From: Begonia masoniana
Taxonomy: Eukaryota > Streptophyta > Magnoliopsida > Cucurbitales > Begoniaceae
Reading direction: 5' to 3'
Assembly: GCA_022432975.1 (NCBI GenBank)
Contig: CM039512.1
Coordinates: 45,038,309-45,102,308 of the forward strand
Length of the DNA stretch: 64,000 nucleotides
Shown here: positions 46,227 to 57,537 of the stretch, in pieces
Layout of the letters: every line of letters begins with the position of its first letter
Position numbering within the stretch: position 1 is the first letter of the stretch
Program-made: the position numbers and the translations under genes
Notes under the pieces: model-generated
What the model was told of the DNA's origin: nothing
Seen by the model: only the letters and a program-made list of their open reading frames with translations
Databases searched by the model: none

Positions 46227-49200
46227 ATGATGTCCAGATCGTATACCAATCTTTTAGATCTAGCTTCTGGAATTTTCCCATAATGGGTCGAGAAAGAAAA
46301 CGTCTTTCCCGCGTAATGACCGTGCCTGGGGTTATTTCGGAGCTTGACGATGACCATGCAAATAGCGTGACGTCAGAGGGTCCATCTTCGATCATTCAAG
46401 ATCGTATAATAATTGTTGCTAATCAGCTTCCTGTGAAAGCTAAGCGAAGACCAGATAACAAAGGGTGGAGTTTCAGCTGGGATGATGACTCTTTGCTATT
46501 GCAGCTGAAGGATGGTTTGCCTGAAGACATGGAGGTCCTGTATATTGGTTCTTTGAGGGTGGAGGTTGATGCGAATGAGCAAGATGATGTTTCACAGCTT
46601 TTATTGGACAAGTTTAAGTGTGTACCTGCCTTTCTACCGCCAGATATTTTGCAGAAGTTTTATCATGGTTTCTGTAAACAGCATTTATGGCCGCTCTTTC
46701 ATTACATGCTGCCCTTCTCCGCTAATCATGGCGGACGCTTTGATCGCACTTTGTGGGAAGCCTATGTAGCTGCTAATAAGATTTTTTCACAGAGGGTAAT
46801 TGAGGTTATAAATCCAGAAGATGACTATGTGTGGATTCACGATTACCATTTGATGGTACTCCCTACGTTCTTGAGGAGGAGGTTTAATAGATTGAGAATG
46901 GGTTTTTTCCTTCACAGTCCATTTCCTTCGTCAGAAATATACAGGACTCTACCTGTAAGGGAAGAGATTCTTAAAGCGCTTTTGAATTCAGACCTCATTG
47001 GCTTCCACACTTTTGATTATGCTCGACATTTCTTGTCCTGTTGCAGTCGAATGTTGGGCTTGGAGTATCAGTCGAAGAGGGGTTATATTGGATTAGAATA
47101 TTATGGCAGGACAGTTGGGATTAAGATTATGCCTGTTGGAATCCACATGCGACAGATTGAGACAGTTTTGAAACAGGCAGATAAGGAGTGGAGGGTAGAG
47201 GAGCTTAAGCAACAATTTGAGGGAAAAGTTGTCATGCTTGGAGTTGACTGATATGGATATCTTCAAGGGTGTTAATCTGAAGTTGTTGGCCATGGAACAT
47301 ATGCTAAAGCAGCATCCAAAGTGGCAAGGAAGAGCTGTTTTGGTACAGATTGCAAATCCCGCGAGGGGAAGAGGTAAAGATCTTGAAGAAATACAGGCCG
47401 AAATACGAGCAAGCTGCAAAAGAATTAATGACAGTTTTCGGCAGCCTAATTATGAACCAATTGTCTTCATCGATAGGCCAGTTTCTCTCAGTGAAAGGGC
47501 TGCATACTTTACCATTGCTGAGTGTGTAGTGGTCACAGCTGTGAGGGACGGAATGAATCTTACACCTTACGAATACATAGTGTGCAGGCAGGGTTTATCC
47601 GAAGCGGATTCTACCTCAGAATTGAGTGGACCAAAGAAGAGCATGTTAGTAGTATCCGAGTTTATTGGATGTTCCCCTTCACTGAGTGGTGCCATTCGGG
47701 TCAATCCTTGGAACATCGAAACAACTGCTGAGGCGATGAATGAGGCGATTTCAATGTCCGACGCTGAGAAGCAGTTGAGACATGAGAAGCATTATAGGTA
47801 TATAAGCACTCATCATGTGGCTTACTGGTCCAAGAGCTTTTTCCAAGACATGGAAAGAACTTGTAAAGAGCATTTTCGAAGACGGTGTTGGGGAATCGGT
47901 TTGAGCTTTGGTTTCAGAGTAGTCGCTCTTGACCCTAATTTCAGAAAGCTCTCTAGTGATGCCATTGTCTCTGCTTATATCAAGTCCAAGAATAGAGCTA
48001 TACTTTTAGATTATGATGGAACTATTATGCCTCAGACATCAATCAACAAAGCTCCAACGCAGGAGGTTATTACGATCATTAATACGCTCTGTGGGGATGT
48101 TAAGAATTCTGTTTTTATCGTCAGCGGAAGAGGAAGGGACAGTTTGGGCAAGTGGTTTTCTCCTTGCAAGAAGCTCGGAATTGCCGCTGAGCATGGTTAT
48201 TTTATGAGGTACGCTATTTTATTTTTCTGACTTAGTTTAATGCTCTTTTAGCCAGTGGACAGTTCTAAAAAGGGCATCGTTTTGTAGGTGGTCTGCCTTT
48301 GATGAATGGGAGAACTGTGGTCAAAGCAATGATTTTGGTTGGATACAGATAGCAGAGCCAGTTCTGAAACTATATACAGAAGCCACAGATGGTTCTGCAA
48401 TTGAAGCGAAGGAGAGTGCATTGGTCTGGCATCATCGTGACGCAGACCCGGATTTCGGGTCTAGCCAGGCAAAGGAATTGTTAGACCACCTTGAAAGTGT
48501 TCTAGCCAATGAGCCAGTTGCTGTCAAAAGTGGTCAGTTCATTGTTGAAGTAAAACCACAGGTAGGTTTCCTAAACACAGCTTCTACGTTTGAACTTTAT
48601 GAATGAATGTGGATATGCCTAGTCTTAGTTGCTCACCACTTTCATGTCAAATTTAAAACTTGATATGCACCATTCTTTCCCACAATTGTTACCTGCTGAT
48701 GCCAGAGTATTGAGGGACAGAAAAATTATGAAAGGATCTAGCTTAGCTCAATTGAGATAAGGAGTAGATAGGCTTGAATTGTTGGTTTATCTTCTTCCTA
48801 GATTATCATTTTCTATGATATTTATGTGGAGTACAAGTTAGCCCATAAAGGAGAAATAGATCCTAAAGAATATATGCCTTATCACTTGGAAAAAGGCGTT
48901 TACTTGACTTAGATGAATTGAATTCAGCCATGGGAAAATACAATGTTTTGATAGTGGACCCACAAGAACTTGCCACTTTTGACATCTTCCCGCCGAGAAT
49001 ATGGGCTGTAAGCGATATTAGAATCCATCTAGCCTTGAAAATTTATGGAAAAAAACAAAACTGTTTGTAGGAATCTTCTGTGTTGATTAATTAGTTATCA
49101 TTTTTTTTTTCAATTACATTATTCCCTAATGTATTATGGGCTTTTAAGTTTTAATTATTGAAGTTTTCTTGGTAATATGTGATTGGACTATTAGGGAGTG

Positions 49201-49497
49201 AGTAAAGGGATGGTTGCAGAAAAGATCTTCTCATCAATGGCTGAGAATGGTAGGCAGGCAGATTTTGTACTATGTATTGGTGACGATAGATCAGACGAGG
49301 AAATGTTTGAGATCATCGGCAATGCCGTAACAAATGGAATCCTCTCACCAAATACAGCTGTTTTTGCTTGCACAGTCGGACAGAAGCCGAGTAAAGCAAA
49401 ATACTATTTAGACGATACGACGGAGGTCATATCAACGCTGGATGCCCTTGCAGAAGAATCAGATCTCTCGCCCTCACCCTCTTCGGACTCCCCTTGA
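46227..49497 (+). CDS. Class II trehalose-phosphate synthase-like protein (TPS-TPP), with two frame lesions
   Basis: Three coding exons: 46227-48208, 48288-48561 and 49195-49497, all with GT-AG borders, 2559 nt in total. That fits the family's roughly 850 residues. The N-terminal GT20 domain shows RIIIVANQLPVKA, VWIHDYHLMVLP and GFFLHSPFPSSEIYR. The C-terminal phosphatase (HAD) domain shows LLDYDGTIMP, VFIVSGRGRDSL and GDDRSDEEMF. In plants these proteins are thought to act mainly in trehalose-6-phosphate and sugar signalling rather than as strong synthases. The ATG at 46227 opens the conserved MMSRSYTNLLDLASG. A base is missing after 46270 (frame lost, TAA soon after), and an extra base lies at about 47249 (GAC T GAT), giving TGA. 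The net length is unchanged. A downstream ATG at 46283 could rescue the first lesion, but not the second. Either the gene is freshly broken or these are assembly errors. Class II is clear; the TPS number is not. Confidence 0.93.
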
Positions 49498-50685
49498 GAA
49501 TATTTCTTCCATCATCACAGTTGGAAAGCTTCAGCCCTTGCTCCTCAAGCCAGTTCCTGGTTTGTGATTCATTTTCTTCATCATTTTCAGTAATCTGGGA
49601 AGTGAAATACAACTGCATTCTATACATAGCCAAGTTAGAAACAGCACCATCTTTTTTCCCGTCCGACTAAAATGGTGGAAGTTCAAGGCATCAGTTGGAG
49701 GAGAGGAAGGGAGGTAGAGAGAGATAGACAGAGAGATGGGAGGAAGAGAGAGAATGGTTTGCTAAGTTCTGGGATGCTGGAAGAATGAATATACCCAGAA
49801 AGTGATTGGTTCGAGGGCAAGAAATGGAGGGTTTGGGTGTTTGGAGAGAGAATGTCGGTCTGCAAACTCAGCCAACTGCTGGAAGTAGCTACATAGGGTT
49901 GCTTGTGGGGAAGCTTGTTGATTGAAACAGGATACATTCTTTTTTTTTGTTTTGAGGAAATAATTCTTAGAGTGGGTTTGTATCATCCATCCCCCATGAC
50001 AATTATTTTGCTTATATGATGATGATGACGATGATCCAGATTATGTTTGTTCTTTAAGAATGTTTTATTTTTGCTGTCCTGCTGTAATTGGGTGGATTAA
50101 CCGAGTTTTTATTTACTAAATTTTGAAGCAAATAGATTTATAGAAATTAATGTTATATTGTCATTTTAATTTTGTAAATTAAAATATATTTTTGAATTAA
50201 TACTCTTTTTTAAATTTAAAAAATAATCACGTCTAGGCAAAAGAAAAGGGTATTTTCAAGTGACACTTTAAACTTTTGTTTTCGTCCGTTGACCTCTTAA
50301 CTGACTATCTCTACTATCATTGGTTGTCACGGTGTTCCTGGTAGAGAAACTACTCTTCACCTACCTCTACGTATTCGAGATCAAATTTCTGCGGAGATTT
50401 TGATGTCAACTGGAGCGGATTGTGCCTTCAAAATGAAAATGATTGGAGTGAAGTGCGAGATGTTCTTTTTCACCCGTTATGGAGAGCTCGCCGATTCTGT
50501 TTTTTCAACGACCTTGCTCCAGTCGTCGTCTTGCAGCTTCTTACTTAAACCTTCACCATACTTTCCGTTCTGTTTCGGGATTAGATTGGCTCTGACATAT
50601 TTGATGACGGGAATAAAACTCCAATTCTGCGATGAAATGATAATAGAAAACGAACAAGAAACCCGACAAAAACTAACCAAGAGTG
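49498..50685. other. 3' flank of the trehalose-phosphate synthase-like gene
   Basis: The first 500-600 bp are probably the 3' UTR, with purine-rich runs at about 49700-49760 and a GAT microsatellite at 50019-50036. A 101-codon ORF at 50400-50705 runs into the copia LTR and is not recognised. Confidence 0.5.
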
Positions 50686-50690
50686 TAGAC

Positions 50691-51338
50691 TGTTGGGAAA
50701 AATAACAACGAAATTTGACGGGAACTCCACTTAAATAAGCGGTACGAGAAACGATAACAGATGCGATCCGAAAAATATCAGGAATATTTTTCCACTGCCG
50801 TAAAATAATAACGGCCAAGAAGTAAAAGAAATAAGAGCCAAAATGCACACCGAGAATTTTACGTGAAAACCCAAATTGGGAAAAAAATTACGGGGACCGA
50901 GTCCAGAAAGATCTCACTATGAAAAATAGGATTTACAATATTTTTCTAGATATCGAATATCCTAGAAAATATTCACTAAGAGAAATCACCACTCTTAGAA
51001 TTCTCACTGTGCACAAAAGCACCACAACTATTTTTCTCTCACACATTTCTTTTCTCTCCCTCCAAAAATCCTCACTCTTTTCTCTCTCTCTCTTCTCAGA
51101 AAAGAACTCTTCTTTGTTGGTTCTTCTTCTGCTTTCGGATGCCTTGATTGTCTGAGAACTTCCCTATTTATAGGGAGGTTTGTCATAAAATGACAAACCC
51201 ATCTGAAGAAGAAAATGCGAAGTTTTCTTCTTCGCATTAAATGGAGGTTAGGCGCCCTCCCTTTTTGCATTAAATGGAGACCTTAATGTCTCCATTTTTC
51301 TTCACGTGGGTCCCTCATCATTAAGGAGGGACCCCACA
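50691..51338 (-). mobile_element. 3' LTR of copia element G
   Basis: Plus-strand ends are TGTTGGGAAAAATAAC and GACCCCACA. It matches 57538-58166 and has about 20 bp that the other copy lacks (near 51238-51262). A G-rich purine tract follows at 51339-51356 (minus strand GTCGGGAGGGGGAGATT). Confidence 0.93.
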
Positions 51339-54294
51339 AATCTCCCCCTCCCGACTTATGATGAGGTATCTCCAATCCTGCTGAGCCTCTACAGAATTCG
51401 TGTTTATTCCTTTGCAACGACTTTGTCATCATGTCTGAGCCGTTGTCATCTGTGTGAATCTTCTCAAGATACACTTGCTTGTTCTCTAACACATCTCGTA
51501 TCAAATGATACTTGATATCTATGTGTTTTGACATCGAATGAAAGCTCGAGTTCTTCCTCAAATGAATAGCACTTTGACTGTCGCAATACAAGATATACTT
51601 ATCTTGTTTGTAACCCAATTCTATCAGAAATTTTTGCATCCACAAAATTTCTTTACAGGCTTCTGTAGCCGCCATAAAACTCAGCTTCTGTTGTAGACAA
51701 TGCCACTGATTTTTGCCGCTTAGATTGTCATGACACAGCTCCCCATCCAAAAGTAACCAAATACCCTGATGTTGATCTTCTGGAGTCGATGTCTCCAGCC
51801 ATGTCTGCATCAGTATAGCCTACCAACGAAGGCTTCTCACTTCCAAAACACAAAATGAATTCGGAAGTACCTTTAAGATACCTAAAAATCCACTTCACTG
51901 CATTCCAATGCTCTCTGCCCGGATTTGTTAGAAATTGGCTGACTACTCCAACAGAATGTGAAATATCAGGTCTCGTACAAACCATAGCATACATCAAGCT
52001 GCCAACTGCTGAGGTATATGGAATTCTCTGCATTTCTGCTTTTCCTTTTTCAGTGGAAGGACTTTGTTCGGAAGTAAGATTGAAATGTTTAGCAAGAGGA
52101 GTACTGACCGGCTTCGCTTTATCCATATTGAATCGGCTGAGAACTTTCTGGATATACTTCTCCTGTGATAGCCATAATTTTCTGTTCTTCCTATCACGAG
52201 TGATTCTCATCCCAAGCATCTGTTTCACCGGTCCTAAGTCTTTCATGGCAATAGACTTGTTAAGTTCATTCTTCAACTTAACAATTTTTTCTCTATTTGG
52301 GCCCACAATCAACATGTCGTTGACATAGAGTAGGAGGATTATAAATGTACCATCCATGAACTTTTTCACGAACACACAATGGTCTAAGGAAGTTTTCTTG
52401 TACCCTTTATTTCCCATGAAGAAATCGAACTTCTTGTACCATTGTCTTGGGGCTTGCTTTAATCCATACAGACTCTTCTTCAATTTACACACCAGATGTT
52501 CTTTTCCCTTGACAACGAACCATTTAGGCTGTTCCATGTAAATCTCTTCTTCTAATTCACCATGCAAGAAGGCAGTCTTCACATCGAGTTGCTCAATCTC
52601 CAAATCAAGACTTGAGGCTAATCCAAATACCACTCGTATGGATGACATTTTCACTACTGGTGAAAAAATTTCCTCAAAGTCAACCCCCTCCTTCTGACCA
52701 AAGCCTTTTACGACCAGTCGTGCCTTATACTTTGGTTGTGAATTTCGTCTTTGAAGTCTGTATACCCATTTGTTCTTGAGTGCCTTTCTCCCCTTTGGAA
52801 GCTAAACCAACTCATAAGTATGGTTCTTATGCAATGATTTCATCTCATCTTGCATCGCATCCAACCAATTCTTCTTTTGTTGATGCTCCATAGCTTCCTT
52901 ATACACTCAGGTTCATCGCCGTCAGTTATCATCACATACTCGTTCACAGAGTATTTCCTTGATGGTCGACGATCTCTTGTTGACCTCCTTAACTCTGGTT
53001 CTGCAACTGATTCAGGAGAAATCTCTGTTTCTCTATGGTCAACATCATCAGCTGCTTGATCACTAGATTCTTCAGCATCTCCCCTGTCAAAAGTTGATTT
53101 CTCCAGACCAACTCTTACTGGATGCTCTTCAGTGATCTCCAAATCTTTCTTCTTGTCTTCAATGGTCTGATCTTCAAAGAAGACAACATCTCGGCTCCTA
53201 ACAAGTTTCTTGTCAACTAGATCCCAAAGCCTATATCCGAATGCATCACTTCCGTAACCGAAGAATATGCATTCCTTAGCTTTGCTGTCTAGCTTGGACC
53301 TCTCATCTTTAGAAATATGGACAAATGCTCTGCATCTAAACACCTTTGATGTTTATAAGAGACATTTTTTCTGGTCCATAGTCTGTTTGGCACTTCTCCA
53401 CTAAGAGGTGTTGACAGAGACAAGTTAATGACATTTACTGCGGTATTCATCGCTTCTCCCCAGAATGTTTTGGGAAGCTTTGAATGTGATAGCATGCACC
53501 TTATCTTCTCCACGATAGTTCGGTTCATTCTTTCTACAACGCCATTTTGTTGAGGAGTCTTTGGAACAGATATTTTGTGCCTGATCCCGTGCAATTTGCA
53601 GTAATCGTCAAATGATCCCATATATTCACCACTATTGTCAGTGTGAATGCATTTTAGCTTCTTTCCAGTTTCTCGCTCTGTGAAGGCATGAAACTGTTTG
53701 AAAACTTTAAACACCTCATCTTTGGTCTTGAGTGCATAACGTTAAACACCTCCTAACGTTTTCGTGGACATTGGACCACAGATATCTGAGTAAACAACCT
53801 CCAACACTTCTGGTTTCCTCGATACATAATTCTTCTGAAAGGTTCATTTCTGAGATGTGACAAACAACCTCTTTTGCCAAGCAATTGAAGTCCCTTTTCG
53901 CTCATGTGACCAAGTCGTTTGTGCCATAATTCAATGAATGAGTCATCTTGTGCAGCATTTACTGATGCTTCCTTCACAGTCACTTGCTTCACATACAAGC
54001 TAGACTCTTTGATCCCTTTCGCTATGATTAGCGAACCTTTGCTGAGCTCTCATTTTCTGCCAGCAAATTTGCTCTTGTAGCAAGCCTCATCAAGAGCAGC
54101 AATTGATATTAGATTTAGTCTAATATACAGAACATGCCTGACATCTTTAAGCACCAACTCACACCCTGTGTTGGTCTGGATACAGATGTCTCCTTTTTCA
54201 ATTATTTTGGAAATGTGACTGTTCCCCATTTTGACAATACCAAAATCACCGCCGGTGTAAGATGAAAAATACTTCATTTTCGAAGTAACATGGT
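51283..54294 (-). pseudogene. Copia element G pol: GAG-pre-integrase, integrase, reverse transcriptase, RNase H
   Basis: The minus strand gives, from 54294 down, the protease end and GAG-pre-integrase region (LVLKDVRHVLYI; LWHKRLGHMSEKG, with the integrase HHCC zinc region). The integrase core follows (IHTDNSGEYMGSF, TPQQNGVVERMNRTI), then its C-terminal part (53343-52840). Reverse transcriptase comes next (QLDVKTAFLHGELEEEIYMEQP, with YVNDMLIVG where YVDD is usual) and RNase H (STTSEAEF region, then LYCDSQSAIHLRKN and SKHIDIKYHLIRD). The frame changes near 54050, 53730, 53300, 52830 and 51740, so no complete polyprotein can be read. The Asn for Asp change in the YVDD-type box touches a metal-binding position. 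It is a dead copy. Confidence 0.92.
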
Positions 54295-54299
54295 AAGAT

Positions 54300-54674
54300 T
54301 GTGATGACCCGGATGTGTAAGTATGTACGATGGCTGCACAAACTGGAACCCGGATGGCGGTACGTCCGCGCGGGCGAACAGGAAGGTGACAGGTCGTAAA
54401 GAGGGGGTCATCACAATCCCACATCGCTTGGGGAAGTATGTGGAAATGAAACATATGTAAAGAGACCCTCCCAACATAGCAAGACGAGTTTTGGAGCACA
54501 ATTGACAACAGATCCCATAAGAACTCCGAAGTTAAAAGTGCTTCGGCGAGAGCAATTCCAGGTTGGGTGACCTTCTGGGAAGTTCTCGCCAAACAAAGTC
54601 ATGAGGGGAGGATATTGTGCTGCGGCCCAATCCCCAGAGCGGACAATATCTTGTTGGGAAACGAGGTCGTTACA
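54300..54674 (+). mobile_element. 5' LTR of the Cassandra element
   Basis: It runs from TGTGATGACCCGG to GGTCGTTACA. The 5S-like part is at 54511-54590. Confidence 0.93.
54511..54590 (+). promoter_or_regulatory. 5S rRNA-like segment with internal Pol III promoter in the Cassandra LTR
   Basis: GATCCCATAAGAACTCCGAA, then GTGCTTCGGCGAGAG and GGTTGGGTGACCTTCTGGGA, match the middle and 3' part of plant 5S rRNA (boxes A, IE and C) with scattered changes. It is LTR sequence, not a 5S gene: the first 30 bases or so of 5S rRNA are hardly recognisable. A second copy is at 56408-56487. Confidence 0.9.
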
Positions 54675-54676
54675 AA

Positions 54677-54688
54677 TGGTATCAGAGC
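54677..54688 (+). other. Primer binding site of the Cassandra element
   Basis: TGGTATCAGAGC, two bases after the LTR end. Confidence 0.92.
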
Positions 54689-54724
54689 CTGTACCCAACC
54701 GAAAATGTGGCCAACGAGGACGTT

Positions 54725-54745
54725 GGGCCCCCGAGGGGGGGTGAT
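54725..54745 (+). other. Polypurine tract region of the Cassandra element
   Basis: GGGCCCCCGAGGGGGGGTGAT directly before the 3' LTR. The G-run is the likely plus-strand primer. Confidence 0.7.
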
Positions 54746-54921
54746 TGTGATGACCCGGATGTGTAAGTATGTACGATGGCTGCACGAACCGGAACCCAAA
54801 TGGCGGTACGTCCGCACGGGCGAACCGGAAGGTGACAGGTCGTAAAGAGGGGGTCGTCACAATCCCACATCGCTTTAGGAAGTATGTGGAAATGAAACAT
54901 ATGTAAAGAGACCCTCCCAAC

Positions 54922-56364
54922 TAGGGGTGAGCAAAAACCGGTCCGGTCCGATTTTTGAGAAAATTGGGACTGCATTAATAAAATTCGATTTTCAATTTTC
55001 AGGACCAGGACCGTTTTAATTTTTGTAAGAACTGGACCAGATTTGGACCAGATTTTCGGTTCCGATTCTGGTCCGAATCCGGTTTTCTCATTTCAATTTT
55101 ATTTTTTTTAAATCCCCAAAGGATGAAAATTTCATGAATCACTCGGTTTATTGACATCAAGCACATCAGCACACAAACATCACAGTGAATAACAATAAAA
55201 GGCAGAATGTGCTTTCAAACAATAGATCTAAATGTATAAATCATAATAGTCTGTAAATAACATCTCAATAATAAACAAAAGTCAGTCCAAAACCTATACA
55301 ACTGGAAGTGATTCAGATATAAGCGAGTATATATAACCAATGGTGAACCAATAATGTCTGCGTAAGAGAGAGCTCACCCTCCTACACCAGAGAAGCGGAC
55401 CGGAAAAGGGGAGAGCTTTTTTAAAGATGTCATTAGACGAGAACCAATGATGTCACCAGAAACTTCTCCGGCAACCATGAATACCCTCAGTTCCCCGTCC
55501 TTCTCAGCCATGTCCAGGGCAGTTTTATAAGAACCCGAAGAGTGTCTTCTATTTTTCATTTGCCCTGAAAGGCCCATAAATTTCCACATTCTTCTGAGCA
55601 ACATTTCTTATGAACTAGGAAGACCCCAAACACAATATTCCTCACAATTCATCAGAGACCAAGCCGCTGTAAATCGAAACTACAACTGCCATAGGAAAAT
55701 GGAAAACAAATCAATACTCGTTCGAATATTACCTTGCATTGAGGACAGAAAATAACTTTTCATCGACCACAACTTCCACTAAAGAAACAGAAAAGTAATC
55801 CGTAAAGAGCAATTTAACACTGGATGGGGAGCTTTATGGTAATTAAACATATGCAAAGCGGACATATTTCAGGCATCTGCCAGAGTGGAGAAGGTTCAAA
55901 TGAAAAAGATAAAGACAACTAAAAAAGTTCGCGAAGTGAGGTACTTTGGATCCGAACCCTCGATTGAATACCACTTTGGTTGGGGCTTGGGCGTCGAGCG
56001 ACTGTGAAGTGCGAGAAGAGAAAGACAGAGAGTGGCTGGGCTCGGCATCGGCATCGGCGTCGGCGATGGGGGTTCGGCGCTGGGTGACTGGCGAGGGTTC
56101 GCACTTCGCAGAGAGTGAAGTTTGCCCTGATTTTCGAAGAGTGAAACTGAAGACCACGAATTTCGCAGAGAAATTAGGCAAGAAATTCGGTCCGGGTTTT
56201 TTTCGGGTTTGTCTCACTAAACCCGAAAACCGAACCGAATTTTTTGGTTCTCTTACGAAAAAAACCGAATGTTGAATTTTTAAAATACAAAACCACCCAG
56301 AACCGGACCAAAAATTCGGTTCCAATCCGGTTCTTCGATTCGGTCCGGTTCTTGCTCACCCCTA
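54922..56364. mobile_element. Non-autonomous hAT element carrying a host gene fragment
   Basis: Terminal inverted repeats TAGGGGTGAGCAA (54922-54934 and, inverted, 56352-56364). An exact 8-bp target duplication CTCCCAAC (54914-54921 and 56365-56372). Subterminal GGTCCGGT/ACCGGACC words lie at both ends. The length is 1443 bp with no transposase. These are hAT-superfamily hallmarks. The inside carries a piece of a plant LpxB gene on the minus strand (55374-55604) and probably its 5' leader and intron sequence. Confidence 0.95.
55374..55604 (-). pseudogene. Captured fragment of a plant LpxB (lipid-A-disaccharide synthase) gene
   Basis: The minus-strand reading opens MLLRRMWKFMGLSG and continues into DGELRVFMVAGEVSGDIIGS and LKKLSPFPVRFSGVGG. 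This is the N-terminus of the plant mitochondrial LpxB family: a basic targeting-like start followed by the first conserved GE-SGD glycosyltransferase motif. The full protein is several hundred residues, so only about 75 are present. The reading ends exactly at an AGG|GTGAGC donor, and what follows looks like intron, so the copy came from genomic DNA. Upstream sequence (about 55610-56160) has GC-rich and splice-like parts that may be the parent's 5' UTR. It lies inside the hAT, with no promoter evidence of its own. It is a gene fragment, not a working enzyme. Confidence 0.85.
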
Positions 56365-56576
56365 CTCCCAACATAGCAAGACGCGTTTTGGAGCACAATT
56401 GGCAACGGACCCCATAAGAACTCCGAAGTTAAAAGTGCTTCGGCGAGAGCAATTCCAGGTTAGGTGACCTTCTGGGAAGTTCTCGCCAAATAAAGCCGTG
56501 AGGAGAGGATATTGTGCTGTGGCCCAATCCCCAGAGCGGACAATATCTTGCTGGGAAACGAGGTCGTTACAAAGAT

Positions 56577-57442
56577 GCTCCAGAGTCACACACCCAACAT
56601 GATTCATTCATCGTAAGGTTGACAGCATCTTCGCATACAATCACATCTTCACCCTCAGAGACAGCTCCAGTCATACTCTTCATTTCTTCTTTAGCATCTT
56701 CTGTGCTTTGTTCTTTCTTCAGTTTCCAGCAATCTTTTTTCATGTGGCCCGTCTTGCCACAGTGATACCACTTGACACCCCTTTTACTTCTCGATTTAGA
56801 TCTTCTTGACGTGCTGGCTCCGGAGGCCCCACGTTCCATTGATCTCCCTCTCGTTATTGATAAAGCCTCCACAGAGAATTGCTCCTTGTTTTTCCGCCTA
56901 CTTTCTTCGTCAAGAACGGCTGGCTGCAATATTATTGAACATCAATATAGTTTTTGTACTACCATTGAGTAGATTTACGATGAGGTGATCGTATGAATCT
57001 GGCAAACTTTGAAGTAAAAGTTCAGCTCTTTCATTTTCGTCGATTTTGTGCTCCATTGCTGTAAGTTGAGAAATAATGTATTCAGGGTATTGACGTGGTC
57101 CGTCACTGTTGTAGATTCTGACATCCGAAGGGTATATAATTTTCTTTTCAAGAAAATTTTATCATACCACAACTTTTTCTCGTACAATTTTGTCAGCGTA
57201 TCCCAGATCTGTTTTGCCGTTACCATTTCTGAGATACTTGACAAAATTCCATCTACTAAAGTGAGATGCAAAATGACCATTGTATCCTCGTTAGCTTTGT
57301 TCCATTTCTCGTCTTCAACGTTTGTCGGCCTGTCGCCGATGGCCATAGCACAACCATCTCTCCACAATAGCGCCTTCATTTTTAATTTCCACAAAGAGAA
57401 ATTCTTTCTGTTGAATTTTTCGATTTCAATCTTTCCCGCCAT
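56577..57442 (-). pseudogene. Copia element G gag and protease start
   Basis: The minus-strand ATG at 57442 opens MAGKIEIEKFNRKNFSLWKL, a typical plant copia gag start (UBN2-type). It includes AIGDRPTNVEDEKWNKANE and MSESTTVTDHVNTLNTLF. The frame changes near 57060 and again near 56970, then runs on through a basic linker to the zinc knuckle YHCGKTGHMKKDC. Just before the Cassandra insertion lies the protease motif WVCDSGAS. Gag forms the particle and the aspartic protease cuts the polyprotein. It continues at 54294 on the other side of the insertion. Broken by frameshifts and by the insertion. Confidence 0.9.
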
Positions 57443-57523
57443 AATAACTTCTAAAATTTTTTGATGTGGAAGATCAGTTAAAAACTGCAACCCAGAGCAT
57501 ACTAGATTTAAAGAAATCACCAG

Positions 57524-57535
57524 GCTCTGATACCA
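57524..57535 (-). other. Primer binding site of copia element G
   Basis: The minus strand reads TGGTATCAGAGC, two bases after the 5' LTR end. Confidence 0.92.
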
Positions 57536-57537
57536 CT

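Larger units (their letters stand above)
54300..56571 (+). mobile_element. Cassandra-type TRIM retroelement, interrupted by a hAT
   Basis: LTRs of 375 bp (54300-54674 and 54746-56571; the latter is 375 bp once the 1443-bp hAT and its 8-bp duplication are removed). The internal part is only 71 bp with a primer site and a purine tract. AAGAT flanks both ends (54295-54299 and 56572-56576). Each LTR carries 5S rRNA-like sequence, the hallmark of Cassandra. It has no coding capacity, so retrotransposition would need enzymes from other elements. It split the protease region of copia element G. Orientation is opposite to G. Confidence 0.95.
54746..56571 (+). mobile_element. 3' LTR of the Cassandra element, split by the hAT
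   Basis: Bases 54746-54921 and 56373-56571 together give a full 375-bp LTR. They match the 5' LTR with scattered substitutions. Confidence 0.93.

Noticed and set aside
47240..47260. A small intron explaining the TPS frame change
   Set aside because: The conserved residues on both sides are directly adjacent with one extra base; there is no room for an intron and no GT-AG pair.
50400..50705. A 101-codon ORF left of copia element G
   Set aside because: It runs into the LTR, shows no recognised motif, and sits in a gene 3' flank.
54511..54590. A genuine 5S rRNA gene
   Set aside because: The 5' third is not recognisable, there are scattered substitutions, and the segment sits inside matching LTRs with primer site and purine tract.
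54411..54920. ORFs of 75-180 codons across the Cassandra LTRs
   Set aside because: They follow LTR and 5S-like sequence on the antisense strand and recur in both LTR copies; Cassandra is known to be non-coding.
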